DNA of 64,000 nt from Chthoniobacteraceae bacterium (GTDB lineage: Bacteria; Verrucomicrobiota; Verrucomicrobiia; Chthoniobacterales; Chthoniobacteraceae): assembly GCA_028293625.1 (NCBI GenBank), contig JAQGOL010000029.1:186001-250000 (forward strand), in the 5' to 3' direction. The notes under the pieces were generated by a model. That model was not told the origin of the DNA and made no database searches. It was given only the letters and a program-made list of their open reading frames with translations. The translations under genes and the position numbers were made by a program. Numbering within the stretch: the stretch's first letter is position 1; every line of letters starts with the position of its first letter. Positions 45,552-55,225 of this stretch are shown here, in pieces.

Positions 45552-48095
45552 ATGGATGCTGAAATTTCTTCCACGACTTACCGGGATCCCGTTTGCGGAA
45601 TGACGCTCGAGGCGGCTTCCGCTCCCGCGCAGAGTGAGTTCCAAGGAGAGGCTTACTACTTTTGTTCCGCGCATTGTCAGAAAAAGTTCGATGAAAATCC
45701 GGTGGCTTTTTTAAAACCAGGACCGGTGCTTTTGGCGGTTGAGAGCGAAGGTGGATGCTGTGGTTCACACAAACCCGAAGTAAAGGTCACGGCGGATTGC
45801 TGCGGATCAGAACCAATAAAAGAGTCGTGCTGTCAGCATGGGGCTGAGCATGGCGGAGCAGCGACGGTGGCTCCATCGAAAGAGGCCAAATACTTCTGTC
45901 CCATGTGCGCAGGCGTGGAGTCAGGCAAGCCTGGCGATTGTCCTAAATGCGGGATGGCCCTGGAGCGCAACTCGCTCTGGAAACAAATCTATACCTGCCC
46001 GATGCATCCGGAGATCGAGCAGGATCATGCAGGAACCTGCCCAAAATGCGGGATGGCGCTTGAGCCAAAAACGGTGACCGCTGAGCCCGAAGATGACGGA
46101 GAATTGCGGAATATGACCCGCCGGTTTTGGATCGGGGCCATCCTGGCTATCCCGGTGTTCCTCCTTGCAATGAGCCATCTATTGCCGAATGCGCCGCATT
46201 GGATCATCGGCACGGCTTCGCGCTGGGTGCAGTTTACACTTTCGACTCCCGTGGTCGTGTGGGCAGGCTGGCCGTTTTTTGTGCGCGGCTGGAAATCGTT
46301 GCTTACAAGGCATCTCAATATGTTCACCCTTATCGCGATAGGCGTTGGAGCAGCCTATCTCTATAGCGTGGTTGTGATGCTGGCACCGGGATTGTTTCCT
46401 CATGCGATGCAGCATGAGGGAGGAGTAGGCATATATTTTGAAGCTGCCGCCGTGATTGTTGTCCTTGTTCTGCTGGGACAAATGCTTGAACTCCGTGCCC
46501 GCAGCCGCACTGGTAGTGCGATTCGCGCTCTGCTTGATCTGGCGCCGGTCACGGCTTGTATCGTGGAAAATGGCACGGAGCAGGAAGTGCCACTTGAGCA
46601 AGTAACGGTGGGAGCGGCGCTCCGTGTGCGGCCCGGCCAAAAGGTGCCCGTCGACGGCGTGCTCCTGGAAGGGAAATCCGCCGTGGACGAATCGATGCTG
46701 ACCGGAGAACCGCTGCCGGTAACCAAGGCTCAAGGCGATTCGGTAACCGGTGGAACAATTAACGGGACGGGCAGTTTCCTGATGCGCGCTGACCGGGTGG
46801 GCAGTGAGACTGTGCTTTCTCAGATCGTGCAAATGGTGGCGCAAGCACAACGCAGCCGCGCGCCCATTCAAGCGCTGGCGGACCGGGTGGCCGGATATTT
46901 TGTGCCAACCGTGCTCGGTATTGCCTTGATCACATTCGCCCTCTGGTGCTGGGTGGGACCGGAACCGCGCCTGGCCCACGCCATCGTAAATGCGGTCGCT
47001 GTATTAATCATTGCGTGTCCGTGCGCGCTTGGACTGGCGACGCCGATGTCGATCATGGTGGGAGTAGGCAGGGGAGCACAGGCCGGGGTGCTTATAAAGA
47101 GCGCTGAAGCCATCGAACGGATCGAGAAAGTTGGCACGCTCGTACTCGATAAAACGGGGACGCTTACGGAAGGTAAACCCCGGCTTGTTGAAGTCCTGCC
47201 CGTTGAAGGAAGCGACGCAAACGCGCTTCTGCTCGCAGCGGCTTCATTGGAGCAGCAAAGCGAGCACCCGCTCGGTGCGGCGATTGTCACTGGAGCAAAG
47301 GAGCGCGGCCTATCGCTGCGGACGCCGGAGCATTTCGAATCAACTACCGGCGCAGGCATCACCGGCCTGGTAGACGGGCGCGAGGTTGTTGTCGGGAAAT
47401 TTGCATTCCTGCAGGAACGGGGTCTCACCGGCGCCGGAATTCTTGCCGCCAAAGCTGACCCGCTTCAACGGCTCGGTCAAACCGTCATATTCGTTGCCAT
47501 TGCGGGCAAAGCAGCCGGGATACTTTCCGTCGCTGATCCGATCAAACCTTCGGCAATGGAGGCAATCCAGGCGCTGCATAAGCTGGGCTTAAAAATCGTG
47601 ATGCTCACGGGAGACAATGAGCACACTGCCCAGGCGGTTGCCACACAGCTTGGAATAGACCATGTGGAAGCGGGCGTGGCGCCAGGTGGCAAACATGCCC
47701 GCATTGAAGCGATGCGCAAAAATGGTGAAATCGTGGCAATGGCAGGCGACGGCATTAACGACGCGCCCGCGCTGGCCGCCGCCGATGTCGGCATTGCAAT
47801 GGGCACAGGCACGGCGGTTGCGATGGAAAGCGCTGGCATCACGCTCCTTAGAGGCGATCTGAACGGCATCGTGCGTGCCATTGCTTTAAGCCGTGCGATG
47901 ATGAGCAATATTCGGCAGAACCTCTTCTTTGCGTTCGTCTATAACGCGCTCGGCATCCCGATAGCAGCTGGATTGTTGTATCCGGTTTTCGGATGGCTGC
48001 TTAGTCCGATCATCGCGGGCGCGGCAATGAGTTTAAGTTCCGTCTCCGTGATTACCAACGCGCTGCGGCTTCGGTCGGTGCATCTCGATGGCTAA
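45552..48095 (+). CDS. copA: Copper-translocating P-type ATPase CopA with YHS and metal-binding N-terminus
   Basis: 847 residues. N-terminus: a YHS domain (about 9-52, RDPVCGMTL and YFCSAHC), a Cys-rich linker with CCGSHKP, CCGSE and SCCQHG (about 70-100), then two heavy-metal-binding segments of the CPMHPE/CPKCGMA type (113-137 and 147-171). No classical GMTCxxC HMA domain is present. The transport core has eight helices with CPC in [13 protein letters not shown] (about 488), the actuator TGE ([11 protein letters not shown]), DKTGTLT with the phosphorylated Asp (about 532), the HP motif in SEHPLG, and GDGINDAP (about 731). Exports Cu(I) from the cytoplasm. Coupled to csoR. Confidence 0.96.
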   Translation: MDAEISSTTYRDPVCGMTLEAASAPAQSEFQGEAYYFCSAHCQKKFDENPVAFLKPGPVLLAVESEGGCCGSHKPEVKVTADCCGSEPIKESCCQHGAEHGGAATVAPSKEAKYFCPMCAGVESGKPGDCPKCGMALERNSLWKQIYTCPMHPEIEQDHAGTCPKCGMALEPKTVTAEPEDDGELRNMTRRFWIGAILAIPVFLLAMSHLLPNAPHWIIGTASRWVQFTLSTPVVVWAGWPFFVRGWKSLLTRHLNMFTLIAIGVGAAYLYSVVVMLAPGLFPHAMQHEGGVGIYFEAAAVIVVLVLLGQMLELRARSRTGSAIRALLDLAPVTACIVENGTEQEVPLEQVTVGAALRVRPGQKVPVDGVLLEGKSAVDESMLTGEPLPVTKAQGDSVTGGTINGTGSFLMRADRVGSETVLSQIVQMVAQAQRSRAPIQALADRVAGYFVPTVLGIALITFALWCWVGPEPRLAHAIVNAVAVLIIACPCALGLATPMSIMVGVGRGAQAGVLIKSAEAIERIEKVGTLVLDKTGTLTEGKPRLVEVLPVEGSDANALLLAAASLEQQSEHPLGAAIVTGAKERGLSLRTPEHFESTTGAGITGLVDGREVVVGKFAFLQERGLTGAGILAAKADPLQRLGQTVIFVAIAGKAAGILSVADPIKPSAMEAIQALHKLGLKIVMLTGDNEHTAQAVATQLGIDHVEAGVAPGGKHARIEAMRKNGEIVAMAGDGINDAPALAAADVGIAMGTGTAVAMESAGITLLRGDLNGIVRAIALSRAMMSNIRQNLFFAFVYNALGIPIAAGLLYPVFGWLLSPIIAGAAMSLSSVSVITNALRLRSVHLDG

Positions 48096-48219
48096 GCGGC
48101 GATCGATTAAGCGTCATTGAAATCATCCGGCCGCACGGGCCGAAGAATGCTGAATGACTTCACCGTCGCGCATCAGACCGCGGTTTTCGCACGTGCATTT
48201 GGCCTGGCGAGGGGCTCGG

Positions 48220-49101
48220 TTACACGCTTAGAAGACTTAAAAATTGCCGCATGGCCTCCGTGGGACGGCCCGCCTCGCGGGCAAAGACGTGCGCGATCAC
48301 GGGGGCTTTTTTGAGCGCGATCACGGCGGCGGCATTGTCCACCACTCGGGCCAGGGACGCCGGCAGTAGCGCAATGCCCGTGCCGGCGGCGACCATCACG
48401 GCGACGGCCTGGGCGCGGGAGGATTCCAGCACGATACGGGGGCGAAATCCTGCCTTCGCGCAAACCTCCCGGCAATAAGATGAAAAGGCGGGAGCGGCGT
48501 CGCTCGAAACCGCCACGAAGGCTTCACCAGCCAGCTCGCGCAGGTCGATTTGTTTTCGCATCGCCAGGGCATGGCCGAAGGGAACAAACGCCGCCAGTGG
48601 TTCGCGGCGCCACGGGACAAACTGAATGCCAGGAGTGCGTTCGCGGGGAAGCAATCCGACGAAGCCACCGTCCAGGGTGCCCCGGTGCAAAGCCGCGAGC
48701 TGTTCCGCGGGCGGGTAGTCCTGCACAATGAGTTGCACGGCGGGATGCCGCTCCCGAAAGGTTCGCAGGACATTGACAAGTTCCGGACTCAGCACGGCGC
48801 TCACAAAGCCGAGCCGCAGCCGCGTGGTTTCCCCGGAGGCGAAGCGCCGGGTGGTTTCTCCCGCACGCAGGAGTTGCGGCAGCACGGTTCGCGTCTCCTC
48901 GTAAAAAAGCGCGCCCGTTGCGGTAAGCGAAACCTTGCGTGCGGAGCGCTCAAATAACGGTGCTCCGAGCTTTTCCTCCAGCAAACGGATGTGCCGGGAG
49001 AGGGGAGGTTGCGCGAGGCGCAGCTTCTGCGCTGCCCGGGTGAATGACAATTCCTCCGCGACCGCGATAAAACATTCCAATTCCCGCAGGGAGTAATCCA
49101 T
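48220..49101 (-). CDS. LysR-type transcriptional regulator
   Basis: 293 residues. N-terminal winged helix-turn-helix (SLRELECFIAVAEELSFTRAAQKLRLAQPPLSRHIRLLEEKLG, split: ELECFIAVAEELSF and AQPPLSRHIRLLEE) and a two-lobed periplasmic-binding-like effector domain from ~90 to 293 (GFVSAVLSPELVNVL, GLLPRERTPG). Divergent from ilvD with 70 bp between start codons; direct repeats TATCAGAA lie in that gap and overlap this gene's start. It probably controls ilvD and itself. The inducer is not evident. Confidence 0.93.
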   Translation of the reverse strand: MDYSLRELECFIAVAEELSFTRAAQKLRLAQPPLSRHIRLLEEKLGAPLFERSARKVSLTATGALFYEETRTVLPQLLRAGETTRRFASGETTRLRLGFVSAVLSPELVNVLRTFRERHPAVQLIVQDYPPAEQLAALHRGTLDGGFVGLLPRERTPGIQFVPWRREPLAAFVPFGHALAMRKQIDLRELAGEAFVAVSSDAAPAFSSYCREVCAKAGFRPRIVLESSRAQAVAVMVAAGTGIALLPASLARVVDNAAAVIALKKAPVIAHVFAREAGRPTEAMRQFLSLLSV

Positions 49102-49148
49102 ATCAGAATGGTATCAGAAACGTCAAAAAACGGTATTATTGTTATGAT
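49101..49148. promoter_or_regulatory. Control region between LysR and ilvD
   Basis: Two direct copies of TATCAGAA (49101-49108 and 49112-49119) with an 11-bp period place both on one face of the helix. A TATGAT -10 candidate for ilvD lies at 49143-49148, 24 bp before the start. A LysR tetramer usually contacts such a region. Confidence 0.45.
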
Positions 49149-49171
49149 GATGGGATTGCCATCCTGGTGCC

Positions 49172-50869
49172 ATGGCAATCAGCGACACGATCAAGCGCGG
49201 CACTTTGCGCGCACCACACCGCAGTCTTCTGCGGGCTACCGGCGTCATTCAGGACGAAAGCGACTGGGACAAACCGTTCATCGCCGTGGCGAATTCCTTT
49301 GTGCAAATCATTCCCGGCCACGCCCATCTCGATGTGGTGGGACGCAAGGTGCGGGCGGCCATTCGCGAGGCGGGCGGCGTCCCTTTTGAGTTCAACACCA
49401 TCGGCGTGGACGACGGCATCGCGATGGGGCACGGCGGCATGAAATTCTCGCTGCCTTCTCGCGAGATCATTGCGGATTCCATCGAGACAATGCTGCGGGC
49501 GCACTGCTTTGACGGCGTGGTCTGCATTCCGAACTGCGACAAGATCGTGCCCGGCATGATGATGGGGGCGGCCCGGGTGAATATCCCCGCCGTTTTTGTG
49601 TCCGGCGGACCGATGCGCGCCGGCCGCAATCCCACCACGGGCAAGGCGCTCGATCTCGCGTCGGTTTTTGAAGCCGTGGGCCAGCTTTCCAAAAACACAA
49701 TCACCGAGGGGCAATTGGAGGAGATTGAACTGAATGCCTGTCCAACATGCGGCTCCTGCTCCGGGATGTTCACAGCCAATTCCATGAACTGCCTGTGCGA
49801 AGCTTTGGGACTCGCCCTGCCGGGCAATGGCTCGATTCTTGCCACCGATCCGCAACGCGACGCGCTCTTCCAACAAGCCGGCCGCACCATTGTCGACCTC
49901 GTGCAAAGGAACATCCGCCCCTCGGATATTCTCACTCGCGCGGCCTTTGAGAATGCCCTCGCCCTCGACATGGCGATGGGCGGCTCTTCGAATACGATCC
50001 TGCACACCCTGGCCGTGGCGCATGAAGCGGGGGTGGAACTGCGGATGGACGAGATCAATGCCATTTCGGACCGCGTTCCGCATATCTGCAAAGTGGCGCC
50101 TTCCGGCCTTTATCATATGGAGGATGTAGACCGCGCCGGCGGCATCTCCGCCATTCTCAAAACGCTCAGCACAAGGCCCGGCCTGCTGCATCCCGACACG
50201 CTGACCGTCAGCGGCCGCACCCTCGGTGAAACCATCGCCTCCGCGCAAGTGCGCGATGACGATGTGATTCGCTCCCTCGACCGGGCCTATTCCCCGCGCG
50301 GAGGGCTGGCCATTTTGTTCGGCAATCTGGCCCCCAATGGTGCGGTGATCAAGGCGGCTGGTGTGGCTCCCTCCATGATGACTTTCCGAGGCCCGGCGGT
50401 GATTTTTGAATCCGAGGAATCCGCACGCATCGGCATTCTCGTCGGTCAGGTGAAAGCGGGTGATGTCGTGGTGATCCGTTATGAAGGGCCGCAGGGAGGT
50501 CCGGGCATGCAGGAAATGCTCGCGCCCACCTCCGCGCTCGCGGGCCGTGGCCTGGCGGACTCCGTGGCGCTGATCACCGATGGGCGATTCTCCGGTGCCA
50601 CGCGTGGCGGGGCGATTGGCCATGTGTCACCGGAAGCCGCTGCCGGGGGCCCGATTGCCTTGATCGAGGAAGGCGATCTCATCGAAATCGATATCCCGGA
50701 GCGCCGCCTGGCGCTGCTGGTGGAGGAGAACATTCTCCGGCAGCGTCGCGCAGCCTGGAAACCCCGCCCCCGGAAAATCACGCATGGATTCCTGGCCCGT
50801 TACGCCAACATGGTAACCAGTGCCGATAAGGGAGCGATCCTGATGCCTCCTGGAGTGATGGAACGTTAG
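49172..50869 (+). CDS. ilvD: Dihydroxy-acid dehydratase
   Basis: 565 residues, full length, cytoplasmic. Dehydrates 2,3-dihydroxy-isovalerate (and the isoleucine analogue) in branched-chain amino acid synthesis. Fe-S and metal ligands: Cys in [14 protein letters not shown], Cys in [19 protein letters not shown]. The C-terminal cluster ([10 protein letters not shown] ... [22 protein letters not shown]) matches the family, including the base-containing serine loop. The IlvD/Edd family also includes sugar-acid dehydratases; [12 protein letters not shown] is compatible with both. Linked to a divergent LysR gene. No other ilv gene is in the window. Confidence 0.9.
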   Translation: MAISDTIKRGTLRAPHRSLLRATGVIQDESDWDKPFIAVANSFVQIIPGHAHLDVVGRKVRAAIREAGGVPFEFNTIGVDDGIAMGHGGMKFSLPSREIIADSIETMLRAHCFDGVVCIPNCDKIVPGMMMGAARVNIPAVFVSGGPMRAGRNPTTGKALDLASVFEAVGQLSKNTITEGQLEEIELNACPTCGSCSGMFTANSMNCLCEALGLALPGNGSILATDPQRDALFQQAGRTIVDLVQRNIRPSDILTRAAFENALALDMAMGGSSNTILHTLAVAHEAGVELRMDEINAISDRVPHICKVAPSGLYHMEDVDRAGGISAILKTLSTRPGLLHPDTLTVSGRTLGETIASAQVRDDDVIRSLDRAYSPRGGLAILFGNLAPNGAVIKAAGVAPSMMTFRGPAVIFESEESARIGILVGQVKAGDVVVIRYEGPQGGPGMQEMLAPTSALAGRGLADSVALITDGRFSGATRGGAIGHVSPEAAAGGPIALIEEGDLIEIDIPERRLALLVEENILRQRRAAWKPRPRKITHGFLARYANMVTSADKGAILMPPGVMER

Positions 50870-50876
50870 GCTCCTC

Positions 50877-50934
50877 ATAAGAGCTTGCTTCTTCTGCGCA
50901 CGGAACGGATAAGGGCTTGCTTTTTTGCGCACCG
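50877..50934. repeat. Imperfect direct repeat between ilvD and the methyltransferase
   Basis: ATAAGAGCTTGCTTCTTCTG (50877-50896, continuing to 50903) recurs as ATAAGGGCTTGCTTTTTTG at 50909-50927 and on to 50934, a 32-bp period. The second copy can also fold: GGCTTGC (50914-50920) pairs with GCAAGCC (50934-50940). It marks the edge of the compositionally different block that follows. Confidence 0.6.
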
Positions 50935-51045
50935 CAAGCCGGGTGTCGGTAGTTGCGCAACGGCGCAATTTTTCAGGATGACGCTTCGCTTTTTAACTCC
51001 CCGCTGTCTGGAAACCGGAGTGATATTGTTGCGAATGAAATACGC

Positions 51046-51864
51046 ATGAATCTGGATTGGCCCCCAACGGATGAGCTTTTTCCCGGCGAAGAATACATCA
51101 AGTATGCCGAGGTCTACGATTTGCTCTTTAAAGATTTCGGCGTCGATATCGCGTTCTATGTACAGGCGGCAGCGCGCTTGGCCGCAGCGGGCGGCACGAT
51201 CCTGGAATTGGGTGCCGGAACCGGCCGGCTGACATTGCCTTTGCTGGAGGCCGGCTATCATCTGATTGGCGTCGAGCCCAGCGGCAGCATGCTCGAGCGT
51301 GCCAGACTCAGGCTGGCACGCTACGAAGAGCGGGCCCGGCTGGTCCATATCGATGCGCAATCGATGCAGTTTTCAGAGCGCTTCAAGCTTGCCATCGCTC
51401 CCTACGGCATGGTCGCTCACCTTCACACTGATGCCGAACGCCTCGCCGTATTTCGCAATGTTCACGCGCATCTGGCACCGGGCGGAATCTTCCTTTTTGA
51501 CGACATGCCTGGCTGGCTGGCCGGACCATCCGACGGCAGCACGCTCGATCTCTACCGGACCGCCCACGACACCGTAACCGGCATGACGGTACGCCTGATG
51601 ACGAACGTGATCGATGTCGCCGACCAGCCGCTGAGTGTGCGCTACGACCTGATCGACTGGCTCAATGCGGACCAGCGCGTGGCGCGCCGGCTGGTGGTCC
51701 GCATCCGTTTCCGCAATATCTCGCTGGAACAGGAATTGGCCCTGCTCAAGCAAGCCGGTTTTGCACGGGTCGACTTGCTGGGTGGATTTGACGGCCGAAG
51801 TTTCTGTCACGATGACCTGACGCGCAACTCCCGGCTCATTCTTCAATGCCACCGCGACGCGTAA
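51046..51864 (+). CDS. SAM-dependent methyltransferase, class I
   Basis: 272 residues from the ATG at 51046; the frame is open to 50953 but the extra part crosses the repeat region. The Rossmann SAM site is ILELGAGTGRLTLPLLEAG (motif I, about 44-62), followed by GVEPSGSMLERAR (motif II) and HIDAQSMQF. The chain ends with a SAM-methyltransferase-typical beta strand (RLILQCHRDA). The substrate is unknown. It is 16 bp before the ABC exporter gene and the two share the same codon style (mostly CTG, GCC, GGC), so they look like one unit. Small-molecule or peptide modification coupled to export is possible but not shown. Confidence 0.88.
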   Translation: MNLDWPPTDELFPGEEYIKYAEVYDLLFKDFGVDIAFYVQAAARLAAAGGTILELGAGTGRLTLPLLEAGYHLIGVEPSGSMLERARLRLARYEERARLVHIDAQSMQFSERFKLAIAPYGMVAHLHTDAERLAVFRNVHAHLAPGGIFLFDDMPGWLAGPSDGSTLDLYRTAHDTVTGMTVRLMTNVIDVADQPLSVRYDLIDWLNADQRVARRLVVRIRFRNISLEQELALLKQAGFARVDLLGGFDGRSFCHDDLTRNSRLILQCHRDA

Positions 51865-51880
51865 CGCCGGGATCTGCACC

Positions 51881-54043
51881 ATGCTGAAAAAGGCCGGACG
51901 CCTGTCCGCTCACCTGCGCCCGTTCTGGCCCGCACTGCTCGTTGTGCTTCCGCTCGGCTTGCTGGAGGTCGCCCTCGATGGCGCCCTGACGCTCAGTTAC
52001 AAATTCCTGATCGACTATGCGATCACACCGCACAACCGGACGGCGCTGCTGACGATTCTCAGCATCCTGGCCGCGCTGGTCGTGCTGGCCTCGGTTGGCT
52101 CGTTCTGGCGCGACCATTTCTATGCGAGGCTAAGCGCGGAGATGCTGGGCCGGCTGCGCACCCACGTTTTCGCGCACAGTCAGCGGCTATCGGTCAGTTA
52201 TTATGCGGGCCGTTCAGCCAGCGACATCCTGACTTATTTTTCCACCGATCTGGCCGTCGTTGAAAACTTCGTGACCGGCGCGTTCGGCAGCCTGATCCTG
52301 CCGGCGCTGAGCGTCATGATGGGCGTGGGCCTCCTGTTCGCTCTGCTCGACTGGCCGGTTGCGCTGGCTGCCACCTTGGTCTGGCCATTGGTCCTGATTA
52401 TTCCGAGCCTGGTCACCCCGCGCGCAGCCGATGCTGCCCACGAGAAAAAGAGACAGGAAACGGCCTTGCTCGGCACCGTTGAAGAAGCGATTGGCACGCA
52501 CCGCGTGGTCAAGGCGTTCGGTCTTGATTCCTTCACGCGCCAGCGTTTTCTGGGGACGCTGACGCCGCTCTCTGCCGGCCTGGCACGCGCGGCATTCCTT
52601 GGCGCGCTGGTCGAGCGCTCGACCGTCATCTCTATCTATGTGCTGCAATTCGCTGCCTTGAGCGCAGGCGCCATCATGGCCTACGACAGCAGCTTGTCGG
52701 TCGGCTCTTTCATCGCTTTCCTGACGGTATTCTGGAGCCTGGGATGGTCGATCGTGGTGCTGGCGCGCTCAGCCTCCGCTTCGATTTCGGCGGTGGCATC
52801 GCTGCGCCGCATCGAACACCTTCTGAGCCAGTCCGAAGACCCGCTCGAACAGCGAGGAAACCTTGAGATGCCGCCGGTAGCGCACAGCATCGCGCTGTCA
52901 CAGGTTCAGTTCTCCTATCCTGGACACCCGCCCGTGCTGAAAGCGGTTTCGCTCCACGTTGCGCAGGGTGAATTCGTGGCGCTGGTTGGCCCCAGCGGTT
53001 CCGGAAAAAGTTCGATACTTAACCTGGTGGCGCGCCTGTATGAATCCGATAGCGGCCAGGTGCTGGTGGACGGCTGCGACATGAATCAGTTTACGGCGCG
53101 TTCGATCCGCGCCCGGATGGGTTTCGTGTTCCAGGAGAGCTTGCTGTTCAATACCTCGATTCGGGAAAACATCCGGCTCGGATTGCCGGACGCGAGCGAT
53201 GACCAGGTCGAGGATGCCGCCAAGGCAGCTGAAGTCCATGATGCAATCCTGGCACTGCATGACGGGTATGACACACAAGTGGGGGAGCGCGGCGCGCTGC
53301 TGTCGGGCGGACAACGGCAACGTGTGGCAATCGCCCGCGCGCTGATACGCAATCCCTCGCTGTTGCTGCTCGACGAAGCGACTTCGGCGCTCGATCCGGT
53401 CTCCGAGTCGGCGATCAACGAAACCTTACTGCGTGCGCGTCAGGGCCGTACCACGATATCGGTCACTCACCGGCTGGCCTCAGTCACGGCAGCCGACCGC
53501 ATCTTTGTGATCAAGGCCGGCACTGTGGTGGAATCCGGCGATCACGGCAGCCTGCTCAAACAGGATGGTGTATATGCTGAACTCTGGCGCAAGCAGCATG
53601 GTTTTACGGTCAGCGACGACGGCGCCGTTGCCGAAGTAACGATTGAACGCCTGCGCGAAATTCCGTTGCTGATGCCGCTGACCAACGCGCAAATGCAAAC
53701 GCTGGCCAGACGCTTTGTGTGCGAGCGAGTGCCAGCCGGGCGGCCTGTCTTCAGCCAGGGAGATCAGGGTAATCACTTCCACATCATTGTGCGCGGCACG
53801 ATGACGGTGACCCGGGTTGACCCCGGCGGAAACGACCTTGAAATTGCGCGGCTCAGCGAAGGCGACGAGTTTGGCGAAATGGCCTTGCTGCGCAATCAGC
53901 CGCGCAATTCAACGATCAGCGCGAAAACCGATTGCCTGATTCTGACGCTCACGCGCGAGCACTTCGCCGCACTTCTGGAAAGCACGCCAGGCGTCCGCGA
54001 AAAAATCGAGAAGCTCGCTACCGAGCGCGGCGGGAGCCGGTGA
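51881..54043 (+). CDS. ABC exporter fused to a C-terminal cyclic-nucleotide-binding domain
   Basis: 720 residues in one chain. Membrane part of about six helices (about 15-310), with the coupling-helix region around HRVVKAFGLDSFTRQRFL. The nucleotide-binding domain has Walker A GPSGSGKSS (about 375-383), Q-loop FVFQESLLFNTS, signature LSGGQRQRVAIARAL, Walker B SLLLLDEATSALD and the H-loop VTHRLAS. From about residue 600 a CAP-type cyclic-nucleotide-binding domain follows (LARRFVCERVPAGRPVF, VRGTMTV, DEFGEMALLRNQPRNST), with the phosphate-binding cassette recognisable. That domain makes it different from ordinary MsbA-type exporters. Likely works as a homodimer; the transported substrate is unknown, and the upstream methyltransferase is the only hint. 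Confidence 0.92.
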   Translation: MLKKAGRLSAHLRPFWPALLVVLPLGLLEVALDGALTLSYKFLIDYAITPHNRTALLTILSILAALVVLASVGSFWRDHFYARLSAEMLGRLRTHVFAHSQRLSVSYYAGRSASDILTYFSTDLAVVENFVTGAFGSLILPALSVMMGVGLLFALLDWPVALAATLVWPLVLIIPSLVTPRAADAAHEKKRQETALLGTVEEAIGTHRVVKAFGLDSFTRQRFLGTLTPLSAGLARAAFLGALVERSTVISIYVLQFAALSAGAIMAYDSSLSVGSFIAFLTVFWSLGWSIVVLARSASASISAVASLRRIEHLLSQSEDPLEQRGNLEMPPVAHSIALSQVQFSYPGHPPVLKAVSLHVAQGEFVALVGPSGSGKSSILNLVARLYESDSGQVLVDGCDMNQFTARSIRARMGFVFQESLLFNTSIRENIRLGLPDASDDQVEDAAKAAEVHDAILALHDGYDTQVGERGALLSGGQRQRVAIARALIRNPSLLLLDEATSALDPVSESAINETLLRARQGRTTISVTHRLASVTAADRIFVIKAGTVVESGDHGSLLKQDGVYAELWRKQHGFTVSDDGAVAEVTIERLREIPLLMPLTNAQMQTLARRFVCERVPAGRPVFSQGDQGNHFHIIVRGTMTVTRVDPGGNDLEIARLSEGDEFGEMALLRNQPRNSTISAKTDCLILTLTREHFAALLESTPGVREKIEKLATERGGSR

Positions 54044-54182
54044 TGTCAGGTAAATTCGGCGTGTTGCCCGAACTGCCGCTCAGTCGGCGGTAGTCACGGC
54101 TTTAATGAATTGAACCGTATGGAAAGTGCCTCACCAACCTTCTCGAAAAGAGGATGCCGGGCCCGCTGTGATGGCCTTCTCA

Positions 54183-54229
54183 AAAAACGACACAGCCGGC
54201 AGGAGTCCTGGAGACTCGCATGCCGGCTG
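54183..54229 (-). terminator. Rho-independent terminator after tRNA-Gly
   Basis: CAGCCGGCA (54193-54201) pairs with TGCCGGCTG (54221-54229), and GAGTC/GACTC nests inside. On the minus strand the stem is followed by TGTCGTTTTTT. It ends the transcript that carries the tRNA at 54280-54350. Confidence 0.85.
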
Positions 54230-54279
54230 AAAAGGGGCTAATTTACTACGCTGCTTCGTAAGCGCCTGTCGGAGAGGGG

Positions 54280-54350
54280 AGCGGGTGAAGGGAATCGAAC
54301 CCTCGTATGCAGCTTGGGAAGCTGCCGTTCTACCATTGAACTACACCCGC
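54280..54350 (-). tRNA. tRNA-Gly(CCC)
   Basis: 71 nt on the minus strand. Acceptor GCGGGTG pairs with CACCCGC, discriminator T; D stem GTTC/GAAC; anticodon stem GCAGC/GCTGC with the loop TTCCCAA, giving anticodon CCC; T arm GAGGG/CCCTT with TTCGATT loop. The CCA end is not encoded. It follows the prepilin gene by 32 bp and is closed by a strong hairpin terminator downstream, so it may be read from the prepilin promoter or from its own. Confidence 0.97.
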
Positions 54351-54382
54351 AGAGTAGGTGCTTTGTTACAGCACAAACCGGC

Positions 54383-55129
54383 TTATTGCCAAGAGATAAT
54401 GTCGTCGCAAACCACACCTTTGGTGCGGTAGGCGTTCGGATTTTTTTCCGAGCCAATCACGTTATCGGCACCCATGGCGAATACACCCACGGAAGTATGC
54501 GGACGATCGGAATCCGTGAAATCAGTATAGAGCTGACCGACATCAAGGAGGTCATCGTGATTGGTATCAATCATGATGAAATACTGGCGGCCCCAGGGAT
54601 CGAGGAAGCAGCCGTTGGAAGCAGGGATGCCGACCTTGGCTGCGCCGCCGCCGGCCTTGATTTTTTCAAGAATACCAGCCTTGGGCGCTTCGGGATTGGA
54701 AACCGCTTTTGCATCAAGAAAAACGATGCGCTTTGGGTTATAAACAAACTTCTCATTCGGCAACGCATCGATTGAACGAAGCGTATTCATCACCATGCTG
54801 TTTTCGACCTTGGTTTTGGTCTGGGTCAGATCGCCTACAAACTGGTCTTCCACGGCGGCGCCGGTGGCCGATGTGGAGGAGGCCGAAGGATCAACCAGCG
54901 GCGGGTATTTGCCGTACTCGGTGTAGTACTGCTTTACGGCAGTCATGATTCCGACAATGTCGTTCCTGGCCTGCGCTTTGCGGGCGCTTTCCTTGACGGA
55001 AGCAAGAGCCGGAAAGAGGAGTCCCATCAGGATCGCGATGATGGCGATCACAGTGAGAAGTTCGATGAGGGTAAATCCAGCTCGTGAGCTGGCGCGCTGG
55101 GAATTAGGTAGAGAGGAGTGCAAAGTCAT
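54383..55129 (-). CDS. Type IV prepilin-like (type II secretion pseudopilin) protein
   Basis: 248 residues from the ATG at 55129. Class III signal: after a short basic leader comes G then FTLIELLTVIAIIAILMGLLFPAL, a normal N-terminal helix; cleavage is expected at the RAG-FTLIE junction. The body (AKAVSNPEAPKAGILEKI, DPWGRQYFIMID) resembles pseudopilins of the GspG type, which carry a C-terminal calcium site, here perhaps NHDDLLDVG. Verrucomicrobia encode many such proteins. The open frame extends to 55804 antisense to the hydrolase gene, but that part is not protein-like. Confidence 0.88.
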   Translation of the reverse strand: MTLHSSLPNSQRASSRAGFTLIELLTVIAIIAILMGLLFPALASVKESARKAQARNDIVGIMTAVKQYYTEYGKYPPLVDPSASSTSATGAAVEDQFVGDLTQTKTKVENSMVMNTLRSIDALPNEKFVYNPKRIVFLDAKAVSNPEAPKAGILEKIKAGGGAAKVGIPASNGCFLDPWGRQYFIMIDTNHDDLLDVGQLYTDFTDSDRPHTSVGVFAMGADNVIGSEKNPNAYRTKGVVCDDIISWQ

Positions 55130-55172
55130 AGGAGGGGAAACCTTTCCTGCCACCCTACCGAACTCCCTCTGG

Positions 55173-55200
55173 TTGACAACCGAAATTCTCCTCGTATGGG
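55173..55200 (+). promoter_or_regulatory. Candidate promoter for the alpha/beta hydrolase
   Basis: TTGACA at 55173-55178, 16-bp spacer, TATGGG at 55195-55200. A transcript from here would start about 55208, so the ATG at 55226 is the better start than the one at 55196. Confidence 0.4.
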
Positions 55201-55225
55201 GGTTCCGATCGGCGTTTTCTATTAT

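Noticed and set aside
49142-50623. Long antisense frame (493 codons) opposite ilvD
   Set aside because: High-GC third positions create long frames on the other strand; the translation is His/Gly/Arg-rich without motifs, and ilvD on the plus strand is certain.
54280-54350. tRNA-Gly as an insertion site for the methyltransferase/ABC block
   Set aside because: No integrase, no att-like duplication of the tRNA end, and 236 bp separate them.
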